DNA of 10,843 nucleotides from an uncultured archaeon (GTDB taxonomy: Archaea; Thermoproteota; Nitrososphaeria; Nitrososphaerales; CALBXV01), in the NCBI GenBank assembly GCA_937890045.1, contig CALBXV010000461.1, positions 1 to 10,843 on the forward strand, written 5' to 3'. A model generated the notes under the pieces. The model worked only from the letters and a program-made list of their open reading frames with translations. It was not told the origin of the DNA and searched no databases. The position numbers were made by a program, and so were the translations under genes. Shown piece by piece: positions 5,889-10,843 of the stretch. The stretch's first letter is position 1, and every line of letters starts with the position of its first letter.

Positions 5889-6486
5889 CTTTCTTGATAA
5901 AGATTCACTTCAAGCGTTAGAAAATACCTCTATGGTGTACTTTAAAGTACACTGGATAGGAAGAAATGCGCCTTGTAGGAACCCATTTCATGAGTTGGTT
6001 CACAAGATTTTTTATCATGAATTGGCATGGAGTGATGATAACAGGTCTATATCTGGTGCAACAGCATGGTGGAACATCCGGCCGATTGACCCTAAACCGC
6101 ATAGTGATTTGATATCATACTGTACATCTAATGGCGTAGATTATACACCTGATCCGCCACCTACCACTACATTTTTATACTACTTAAAAGCGCCAACAGA
6201 AGGTGGGCGCTTGAATATATACACTAAATTATCATTAGAGAATGAATCAGAAACAGATTCCATAGCTGCAATACCAAATCGTTTGGTATCTTTTCCTGTT
6301 GATTGTGTTCATGCGGTGCAACCCTATGCTGGAAACCGTGTATCTATTGGAGTAATCTTCTGGAACACTTTGCCTATCATTTATGGAACAACAGACCCAG
6401 ACATAAATGCCTCCTTTGAGAGGCCGTGGGTGAGTGATGTGAATGAAGAGCTTAATCGGAAATTAACTGAAGAGTATATTGGATGA
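5869..6486 (+). CDS. 2-oxoglutarate/Fe(II)-dependent oxygenase
   Basis: This 205-residue protein fits the short phage type of 2OG-Fe(II) dioxygenase. The iron-binding residues appear as H78-S-D80 (KPHSDLISY) and H148 (PVDCVHAVQPY), and R157 (AGNRVSIGVIFW) would bind the 2-oxoglutarate carboxylate. The core barrel strand FLYYLKAPTEGGRLNIY lies between them. Members hydroxylate proteins (prolyl 4-hydroxylase-like), nucleic acid bases or small molecules; the substrate cannot be read here. The start at 5869 gives MITVTDNFLDKDSLQ, typical of the family's first strand and helix; upstream ATGs lie inside the nuclease gene. The stop overlaps the acetyltransferase start as ATGA. Oxygenases of this kind are frequent in marine T4-like phages. 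Confidence 0.85.
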   Translation: MITVTDNFLDKDSLQALENTSMVYFKVHWIGRNAPCRNPFHELVHKIFYHELAWSDDNRSISGATAWWNIRPIDPKPHSDLISYCTSNGVDYTPDPPPTTTFLYYLKAPTEGGRLNIYTKLSLENESETDSIAAIPNRLVSFPVDCVHAVQPYAGNRVSIGVIFWNTLPIIYGTTDPDINASFERPWVSDVNEELNRKLTEEYIG

Positions 6487-7415
6487 CCAACGAACCATAT
6501 CTTGCTACTACAGATCAAGATAAAGACGCTATTATTGCACTTCACCTACTATGTTTTAGCACAGGCCTGCCGGAGCTTCAAGTTGTGTTAGACGATAAGA
6601 GATGTTTTGCTTTTTTAGGTGAAGGTGGTGTAGGCGGATATATTGTCTGCCGTATTCAAGATAAAGAGTCAGAATTACTGTGGGTAGGTGTTATACCAGA
6701 ACATAGAGGAGAGGGTTGTGGCCGTAGTCTTATATCAGCTGCCCTTAATGAATCCAGAGTTCGGGGTGCAGAAATTATGTCCTTATATGTTGCTGAAGAC
6801 AACGACTCAGCTATTCATCTTTATAAAAGTTTGGGGTTTATAAATGCTGGTCGTCGTGAAGGATTTTATGCCGATATGACAGACGCAAATATAATGCGAG
6901 CATCTTTGATAAAAAATGAGAATCAAGAGAATGAAAGTCAGAAAGACGAACCATATCTTGCCACAGACCAAGATAGAGATGCTATTACTGCACTTCATTC
7001 GATCTGTTTCAACTCATTAGAATGGGCAAAACTTCAGGTTGCATTAGACGATAAGAATTGTTTCACTTTTTTGGCTGGATGTGATGAAGATGGGCAACCA
7101 TATGGATTTGCTGCCACTCGTATTCAAGATAAAGTGGCATATGGATTGTGGTCGGGGATTAGACCAGAACAGCGGGGAAAGGGACGATACCGTAATCTTA
7201 TGTTAGCTGCCCTTAATGAATCACGAGTTCGGGGTGCAGAAATTTATGACTCATATATTGCTGAGGACACCCCTATGGCTGCTAAAACCCTTAGGCTGCA
7301 TAAAAAATTAGGCTTTGTAACCGTTGACTCTATTCCTGATTTTGCAATGCAAGGTGGTGAGAGACACGAATTTACAAACCACCACGTTATTGTGTCTTTG
7401 ATAACAGGGAAATAA
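6483..7415 (+). CDS. Tandem double-domain GNAT acetyltransferase
   Basis: The protein is 310 residues and contains two GNAT domains in a row (about 4-142 and 156-307), joined by a polar linker (KNENQENESQKD). Domain 1 keeps the acetyl-CoA loop R75-G-E-G-C-G80 and a RimI-like end (NDSAIHLYKSLGF). Domain 2 has R231-G-K-G-R-Y236, with the last loop glycine replaced by tyrosine, so it may bind acetyl-CoA poorly. The two halves share EPYLAT, DQD, ALH, LDDK, CF, RIQDK and ALNESRVRGAEI, and they also match at DNA level, so the gene arose by internal duplication. RimI-like enzymes acetylate protein N-termini or amino groups, so modification of a host protein is plausible. The substrate is unknown. 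The start overlaps the previous stop as ATGA. Confidence 0.87.
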   Translation: MTNEPYLATTDQDKDAIIALHLLCFSTGLPELQVVLDDKRCFAFLGEGGVGGYIVCRIQDKESELLWVGVIPEHRGEGCGRSLISAALNESRVRGAEIMSLYVAEDNDSAIHLYKSLGFINAGRREGFYADMTDANIMRASLIKNENQENESQKDEPYLATDQDRDAITALHSICFNSLEWAKLQVALDDKNCFTFLAGCDEDGQPYGFAATRIQDKVAYGLWSGIRPEQRGKGRYRNLMLAALNESRVRGAEIYDSYIAEDTPMAAKTLRLHKKLGFVTVDSIPDFAMQGGERHEFTNHHVIVSLITGK

Positions 7416-7416
7416 G

Positions 7417-7725
7417 ATGATGTCTAATGTGAAAAATAAATACACTTTTGTATCCAAAAAAGGTGATGTTTGGGCAAATGTGTGTATTACTGAGGGAAAA
7501 TTTAAGGACGTTATCTACAATTACGGAAAGGTTTCTGTTAATTCAGAGAAAGAAAATAACGATGGAACCTTGCCTTTTCGTTTTGAATATACTATAATAG
7601 ATAATGCACTACTGCAACGTGAAGAGTTCGGAGAAGAGTTCTTTACATTGATTGGTGATATACTGGTGGACATTATAGACGACCAGTTAAAGGAGAAGAA
7701 TCTTGAGTACCTCTCAAACGATTGA
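7417..7725 (+). CDS. Hypothetical protein upstream of helicase, 102 aa
   Basis: This 102-residue protein belongs to no family I can name. GGGA (7407-7410) precedes two adjacent ATGs (7417 and 7420), either of which could be used. The N-terminal half is beta-like (KYTFVSKKGDVWANVCITEG, then FKDVIYNYGKVSV). The C-terminal half has FRFEYTIIDNALLQREEFGE and an acidic helix (FFTLIGDILVDIIDDQLKEK). The gene ends 23 bases inside the helicase gene and carries the helicase's ribosome site within its coding sequence, so the two are likely co-translated. A replication-related role is possible from position, but nothing in the sequence shows it. Confidence 0.75.
   Translation: MMSNVKNKYTFVSKKGDVWANVCITEGKFKDVIYNYGKVSVNSEKENNDGTLPFRFEYTIIDNALLQREEFGEEFFTLIGDILVDIIDDQLKEKNLEYLSND
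7688..7705 (+). promoter_or_regulatory. Ribosome-binding site that fixes the helicase start at TTG
   Basis: TAAAGGAG (7688-7695) is a near-ideal ribosome site, and TTG at 7703-7705 follows after a 7-base spacer. The first in-frame ATG is 28 codons later and would remove conserved N-terminal sequence, so TTG is the likely start of the helicase. Confidence 0.8.
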
Positions 7726-9085
7726 ACGTACAGCTCTCACTCAACTTGTAACCAACGAGCAATATGCTCGTAAGGTGCTACCCTTTATGAAGGGAGACTA
7801 TTTTGCGGATAAGACAGAGCGTACAGTCTTTGAAGAGATTACCAAGTTCGTTGATAAGTATAACAAGATACCCACACAGACCTCGCTGGAGATAGAGGTA
7901 TCGGGAAGAAAAGATTTAAACGAGGAAGAGTTTAAGAAGGTTGTTGCAGTCATTCAAACATTGGAATCAACCGATGTGGATTTTGACTGGCTGGTGAATA
8001 CAACAGAACAGTTTTGTAAAGATAAGGCGGTGTACAATGCAATTGTGGAAGGCATATCAATCATTGATGGAAAGGATAAACAGAGAGGCCCAGATGCTAT
8101 ACCTAGTATTCTCACAGACGCCCTTGCTGTTGGGTTTGATAATCGTGTTGGTCATGATTACCTTGTGGATGCAGATGACCGATTCGACTTCTACCATACA
8201 GTAGAGGAGAAGATTCCGTTTGATCTGGAGTTCTTCAATCGTATAACCAAGGGCGGATTACCACCCAAGACACTCAATATCGCACTCGCTGGTACAGGTG
8301 TCGGCAAATCCCTATTCATGTGTCACATGGCATCAAACTGCTTATCTATGGGTAAGAACGTGCTTTATATCACCTTAGAGATGGCTGAGGAACGCATTGC
8401 GGAAAGAATAGATGCAAACCTCATGAATATTTCTATGGAAGATTTACATGACCTACCTAAACAGATGTACGACAATAAGATCGCTAAGATCATCAAATCT
8501 ACATCAGGCAAACTAATCGTAAAGGAATACCCAACTGCATCTGCACATACTGGACATTTCCGTGGACTAATAAAGGAACTCGCAATCAAGAAATCCTTCA
8601 GCCCAGATATACTTTTCATAGACTATCTGAATATCTGTGCATCAACCCGTTTCAGAGGACAGAACAATGTTAACTCTTACATGTATGTTAAAGCAATTGC
8701 GGAAGAACTTAGGGGATTGGCAGTTGAGACAAATGTACCGATTATGTCAGCAACACAAACCACTAGATCAGGTTTCACCAGTTCGGATGTTGGTCTTGAA
8801 GATACATCTGAGAGTTTTGCTTTACCTGCCACGGCTGATCTCATGTTTGCACTCATATCTAACGAGGACTTGGATGAACTCAACCAAATCGCAGTAAAGC
8901 AATTGAAGAACAGGTACAACGATCTCACTGTGAATAAGCGCTTCGTTATCGGTATAGACAGAACAAAGATGCAATTGTTTGACATAAAAACAGAGGAACA
9001 GAGTGACCTTGTAGACAGTAACCAGACAGAGTTCGCAGAGCCCGTGTTTGACAATACAGATTTCGCAGAAGGTTGGAAGGTATAG
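7703..9085 (+). CDS. 41: Replicative DNA helicase, T4 gp41 / DnaB family
   Basis: The protein is 460 residues, close to T4 gp41 (475). It has an N-terminal helical domain (about 1-150) and a RecA-like motor domain. Walker A is AGTGVGKS (196-203). The LEM motif has catalytic E226 (YITLEMAEERIAERID). Walker B is ILFIDYLN with D307. The sensor-like segment is MSATQTTRSGF (Q352), and the arginine-finger region is QLKNRYND (R404). The tail is acidic (FAEPVFDNTDFAEGW). Gp41 forms a hexamer that unwinds DNA 5' to 3' at the fork and works with a primase; no primase gene is visible here. The gene starts at TTG behind a strong ribosome site. It is the strongest evidence that this stretch belongs to a T4-like replisome region. 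Confidence 0.93.
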   Translation: MSTSQTIERTALTQLVTNEQYARKVLPFMKGDYFADKTERTVFEEITKFVDKYNKIPTQTSLEIEVSGRKDLNEEEFKKVVAVIQTLESTDVDFDWLVNTTEQFCKDKAVYNAIVEGISIIDGKDKQRGPDAIPSILTDALAVGFDNRVGHDYLVDADDRFDFYHTVEEKIPFDLEFFNRITKGGLPPKTLNIALAGTGVGKSLFMCHMASNCLSMGKNVLYITLEMAEERIAERIDANLMNISMEDLHDLPKQMYDNKIAKIIKSTSGKLIVKEYPTASAHTGHFRGLIKELAIKKSFSPDILFIDYLNICASTRFRGQNNVNSYMYVKAIAEELRGLAVETNVPIMSATQTTRSGFTSSDVGLEDTSESFALPATADLMFALISNEDLDELNQIAVKQLKNRYNDLTVNKRFVIGIDRTKMQLFDIKTEEQSDLVDSNQTEFAEPVFDNTDFAEGWKV

Positions 9086-9086
9086 T

Positions 9087-9269
9087 ATGGATGATAATAC
9101 CTTCTTTAGCATACAGAAAGAGATGGCACTTATTCGGGCCCGTCAACAGGAACTTATAGCAGAGGATACTCCGGGCACTGGAAAAGAACTAGCAAGACTA
9201 CAGATAGTGTACGACTATCTGAGAGACAAATATTTAATAACTGTAGAGGGAAATGGAAGACTCCATTAA
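9087..9269 (+). CDS. Small helical protein, 60 aa
   Basis: This is an unrecognised 60-residue protein. GGAAGG (9075-9080) lies six bases before the ATG at 9087, which fixes the start just after the helicase stop. The sequence is mostly charged helix: MDDNTFFSIQKEMALIRARQ, then GTGKELARLQIVYDYLRDKY, with a short EDTPGTG turn between. A helical hairpin or coiled-coil partner protein is likely. The GTGK here is not a P-loop, because the surrounding fold is absent. It probably shares the helicase transcript. Confidence 0.72.
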   Translation: MDDNTFFSIQKEMALIRARQQELIAEDTPGTGKELARLQIVYDYLRDKYLITVEGNGRLH

Positions 9270-9276
9270 ATAAATA
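9269..9276 (+). promoter_or_regulatory. Possible T4-type late promoter element (AATAAATA)
   Basis: AATAAATA differs in one base from the T4 late promoter TATAAATA and fits the looser NATAAATA form described for marine T4-like phages. It overlaps the stop of the previous gene. However, the next start is at 9278 or 9287, so a transcript starting about a dozen bases downstream would be nearly leaderless or miss the first ATG. It is an AT-rich octamer that can occur by chance, and a second copy lies inside a gene at 7435-7442. Confidence 0.2.
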
Positions 9277-9277
9277 C

Positions 9278-9394
9278 ATGTGGGTAATGGACAGTACGTT
9301 ATATTTTACTTTGGAACACATATTCTATCTGTGGATATACACTGTATGCCTCATTGGATTTTCTTATGAACTAGGATTAAGGAAGAGAAAATGA
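9278..9394 (+). CDS. Small single-pass membrane protein, 38 aa
   Basis: This 38-residue peptide begins MWVMDSTLYF. It has a hydrophobic, aromatic-rich segment of about 20 residues (roughly 9-28, HIFYLWIYTVCLIGF at its core) and ends with a strongly basic tail (LRKRK). That pattern predicts a membrane-spanning helix with its C-terminus in the cytoplasm. It fills the gap between two genes and ends with an ATGA overlap with the next start, the junction type used throughout this region. No good ribosome site lies before the ATG at 9278; the ATG at 9287 is an alternative. No family recognised. Confidence 0.6.
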   Translation: MWVMDSTLYFTLEHIFYLWIYTVCLIGFSYELGLRKRK

Positions 9395-9639
9395 AAGAAA
9401 ATGATAAAATAATGACAGAAATGTCCACTACAATACAGGAGTTTATTCAAGAACAACTGACTAAAACAGATGAACCTTTAATGTTTGCTAGTTGTTTGGC
9501 AGCACAAGTACGACACCTTTATGTTGCAATATGCGGTGAAGAAACAACACTTGAGGTATATTGTACAATGCTAGAAGGTTTGCGTAATGATGTATTGAAA
9601 AAAGGATCGATTGTTGATGAAAAACCTACTATTCACTAA
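9391..9639 (+). CDS. Hypothetical protein, 82 aa
   Basis: This is an unrecognised soluble protein of 82 residues. GGAAG (9381-9385) lies five bases before the ATG, and the start overlaps the stop of the small membrane peptide. Two further in-frame ATGs follow closely (9412, 9421). The sequence is predominantly helical (TTIQEFIQEQLTKTDEPLMF, CLAAQVRHLYVAICG, TLEVYCTMLEGLRNDVLKKG) and contains four cysteines without a metal-binding spacing. The end overlaps the following gene by 23 bases. Confidence 0.7.
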   Translation: MKENDKIMTEMSTTIQEFIQEQLTKTDEPLMFASCLAAQVRHLYVAICGEETTLEVYCTMLEGLRNDVLKKGSIVDEKPTIH

Positions 9640-9922
9640 GTTGTTTTATAAAATCTTTTTGCAACATCCATACGATACCGATAATCCCCAAGGATATTGG
9701 GCTCACGGAAAATTCAGTATAATTAACTCTATCAAGGGAATATTCTACATGAAAGCAGGCATCATTCATGGGTTATTCCCTATCCTATTTCCATTCTCAA
9801 CGTCATCGTGGATCATTCGCTCGTTCGTAAAACTGGTCGAGTCAGATAGGCATAAGGACGAGCTCAGGAAATATGTCTCACAAAAACTAGTAAGACAGTT
9901 ACGAAGGGATACAAAAGAGTAA
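9617..9922 (+). CDS. Membrane protein resembling DUF6356
   Basis: The protein is 101 residues. It contains FLQHPYDTDNPQGYWAHGKF near the N-terminus, the HP...Y..H arrangement I associate with the DUF6356 family of small phage and bacterial proteins. Two hydrophobic segments follow: GIFYMKAGIIHGLFPILFPF and SSWIIRSFVKLV. A basic C-terminal helix (RKYVSQKLVRQLRRDTKE) completes it. It is probably an inner-membrane hairpin protein with cytoplasmic ends. I chose ATG 9617 over the in-frame TTGs at 9611 and 9614; AAGGA lies just upstream, so all three are possible. Function is unknown in this family. The family name is from memory of the motif. Confidence 0.72.
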   Translation: MKNLLFTKLFYKIFLQHPYDTDNPQGYWAHGKFSIINSIKGIFYMKAGIIHGLFPILFPFSTSSWIIRSFVKLVESDRHKDELRKYVSQKLVRQLRRDTKE

Positions 9923-9939
9923 CCATAAGGATCGTAAAG

Positions 9940-10020
9940 ATGCAATGTTTGTATTGTGGAGCAAAAACGAAAGATGGAAAATGCCCGTACTGTGGCCACA
10001 TGAAACCATCTGAGAAATAA
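9940..10020 (+). CDS. Zinc-ribbon miniprotein, 26 aa
   Basis: This is a 26-residue peptide with two CxxC knuckles: C3-L-Y-C6 followed by G, and C15-P-Y-C18 followed by G, eight residues apart. It is the minimal form of a zinc ribbon, with little outside the metal site (MQCLYCGAKTKDGKCPYCG plus a short tail). Such four-cysteine ribbons usually bind one zinc and recognise nucleic acid or protein. The gene has AAGG nine bases before the ATG and lies precisely between the stop at 9922 and the glutaredoxin start at 10023, with no overlap. The regular cysteine spacing and fit in the gap argue that it is real. Confidence 0.75.
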   Translation: MQCLYCGAKTKDGKCPYCGHMKPSEK

Positions 10021-10022
10021 CA

Positions 10023-10268
10023 ATGAACATAATCATCTACACACAAGATACATGTGGATATTGTGTCATGGCCAAGAAAGAATTTGAGAGAAGAGGCTGG
10101 AAGTATATAGAATATAATTTAAAGGATGATGAGAATAAAGTATCCCTTTTTGAACGATTCCCAGAGGCCAAGACAATACCACAGATATGGATAAACGGTA
10201 AGCATATAGGTGGATATTATGACCTTATGACATGGTTTGAAGACGAGTGGAAATACTGGTATGTTTAA
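10023..10268 (+). CDS. Glutaredoxin
   Basis: The protein is 81 residues, standard for a small dithiol glutaredoxin. The active site is C11-G-Y-C14 in YTQDTCGYCVMAKK. The glutathione-binding TIP (51-53, with cis-proline 53) and the GG pair (63-64, HIGGYYDL) are also present. It reduces disulfides with glutathione and in T4-like phages (nrdC in T4) typically supplies electrons to ribonucleotide reductase. No reductase gene is in this window, so its partner may be elsewhere or from the host. The start lies two bases after the zinc-ribbon stop without a clear ribosome site, and the next gene follows immediately. All key residues are intact. Confidence 0.92.
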   Translation: MNIIIYTQDTCGYCVMAKKEFERRGWKYIEYNLKDDENKVSLFERFPEAKTIPQIWINGKHIGGYYDLMTWFEDEWKYWYV

Positions 10269-10682
10269 ATGAACTCTCTTTGTGTTGCATCATACTTACT
10301 ATGTAGCATCTTTGGAGATGTATACAGTAAGTTTAATTATACATCCGACATAGAACAATATGGTATAGAGGAATATAGAGTATCCTTTGCACATGCTGTG
10401 AAAAATAACAGAGATTTTCGCGGTGATTGTGATGACTTTGCATATACCATGCGTGACTTACTACAGGAACAGGGATATGATACAGAGCTACATATTGTGC
10501 AAACGTATGTGATGTCAGGCAGCAAACCTCATATGGTATTGAGAGTAAGAGAAGACGATGAGTATTACATGGTAGATAATCGATATCCAACTATACGCAC
10601 ATGGGAAAATGGAATGAGTGGGAGCATGTATACTGTACTAGCCCCGGAAAAATTGTCCATGAATTCCCAGAATACCCCATAA
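10269..10682 (+). CDS. Transglutaminase-like cysteine protease
   Basis: The protein is 137 residues. It shows the bacterial transglutaminase-like cysteine peptidase pattern: C54 in FRGDCDDFAYTM, H88 in KPHMVLRV and D103 in YYMVDNRY, giving a Cys-His-Asp triad in the usual order. GDCDDFA is the signature of this group (Pfam Peptidase_C93 and relatives). A hydrophobic start (MNSLCVASYLLCSIFGDVYS) could be a signal peptide, although it has no early positive charge. If exported, it might act on periplasmic proteins; otherwise it may cut or crosslink a cytoplasmic partner. The start codon abuts the glutaredoxin stop. The last dozen residues (KLSMNSQNTP) look unstructured. It is the last gene of this run. 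Confidence 0.82.
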   Translation: MNSLCVASYLLCSIFGDVYSKFNYTSDIEQYGIEEYRVSFAHAVKNNRDFRGDCDDFAYTMRDLLQEQGYDTELHIVQTYVMSGSKPHMVLRVREDDEYYMVDNRYPTIRTWENGMSGSMYTVLAPEKLSMNSQNTP

Positions 10683-10800
10683 AATCCCAATAGCATTAAA
10701 GGCTAAAATAAACATAGAGGCGTTGTGATTAAAGTTTGCAGGCCTTCGGCAATTTCTCCGAGCTTGTGCCAAATATATCACACATTTCCCAAAAAAAGAC

Positions 10801-10829
10801 TTGACAATCCCTTGACTCTGGTGTATACT
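10801..10829 (+). promoter_or_regulatory. Strong sigma-70-type promoter at the right edge
   Basis: A perfect -35 hexamer TTGACA (10801-10806), a 17-base spacer and a -10 hexamer TATACT (10824-10829, one change from consensus) are visible. Transcription should start near 10836 and run out of the window. The TGn extension is absent, unlike the promoter at 2857. It marks the start of a new transcription unit after the transglutaminase-like gene. Confidence 0.82.
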
Positions 10830-10843
10830 GTGTATGTAGACTC

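Noticed and set aside
7435..7442. AATAAATA as a late promoter
   Set aside because: It lies inside the coding start of the 7417 gene (Asn-Lys-Tyr codons) and has no gene starting just after it.
10715..10772. tRNA-like shape (GGCGTTG ... TTGTGCC)
   Set aside because: The acceptor pairing needs several wobbles and a mismatch, and there are no D- or T-arm signatures.
10724..10782. TGTGAT...ATCACA as a CRP site
   Set aside because: The half-sites are 47 bases apart rather than about 6, so this is not a CRP operator.
10644..10800. Possible reverse-strand gene: a hydrophobic peptide (MFILAFNAIGILWGIL...) and, in the neighbouring frame just upstream, a plausible helix (LGEIAEGLQTLITT)
   Set aside because: Neither frame has a good ribosome site, the longer helix has no start codon, joining them needs a -1 shift at a non-canonical site, and all other genes are on the + strand. 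The hydrophobic part also overlaps the end of the transglutaminase-like gene.

Overview
The window looks like part of the genome of a T4-like (myovirus-type) tailed phage, probably environmental or marine in style. The evidence is a T4 gp53-like baseplate wedge protein, a gp27-like baseplate hub protein and a T4 gp41/DnaB-type replicative helicase. These sit among many very small, tightly overlapping genes, and every supported gene is on the + strand. The host cannot be named from this sequence. Two promoters with near-consensus sigma-70 hexamers and Shine-Dalgarno-type ribosome sites show only that the phage uses a standard bacterial transcription and translation apparatus.

Layout. (1) 1-2776 is the structural (late-type) end: a 5'-truncated gp53 gene, the hub gene, a small very basic protein whose likely start is a non-standard ATC codon behind a strong ribosome site, and a P-loop kinase/zeta-like protein. 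The N-terminus of that last protein resembles the T4 capsid-targeting sequence. (2) 2777-2915 is the boundary: two 27-bp direct repeats (25/27 identical), then a strong extended -10 promoter. (3) 2916-5111 holds eight small unrecognised genes, two of them short membrane proteins of 51 and 41 residues that a length-filtered gene search would miss. (4) 5120-7415 is a cassette of enzymes: an A-type Fe-S carrier, a staphylococcal-nuclease-like nuclease, a 2OG-Fe(II) oxygenase and a tandem double GNAT acetyltransferase. (5) 7417-9085 holds a conserved-looking small protein and the gp41-like helicase, which starts at TTG. (6) 9087-10682 contains small proteins, a 38-residue membrane peptide, a membrane protein resembling DUF6356, a 26-residue zinc-ribbon miniprotein, a glutaredoxin and a transglutaminase-like cysteine protease. 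(7) 10683-10843 is non-coding as far as I can see and ends with a second strong sigma-70 promoter pointing out of the window.

How it fits together. The promoter at 2857-2885 could drive the whole rightward run of about 7.8 kb, because no convincing terminator or promoter of equal strength lies between it and 10682. Many genes are joined by ATGA, TAATG or TGATG junctions, which suggests translational coupling. The enzymes point to host takeover and nucleotide or redox metabolism during early infection (inference): Fe-S cluster delivery, thiol-disulfide exchange, nuclease, hydroxylase and acetyltransferase. The helicase belongs to the replisome. I found no CRISPR array, insertion sequence, tRNA or integrase.
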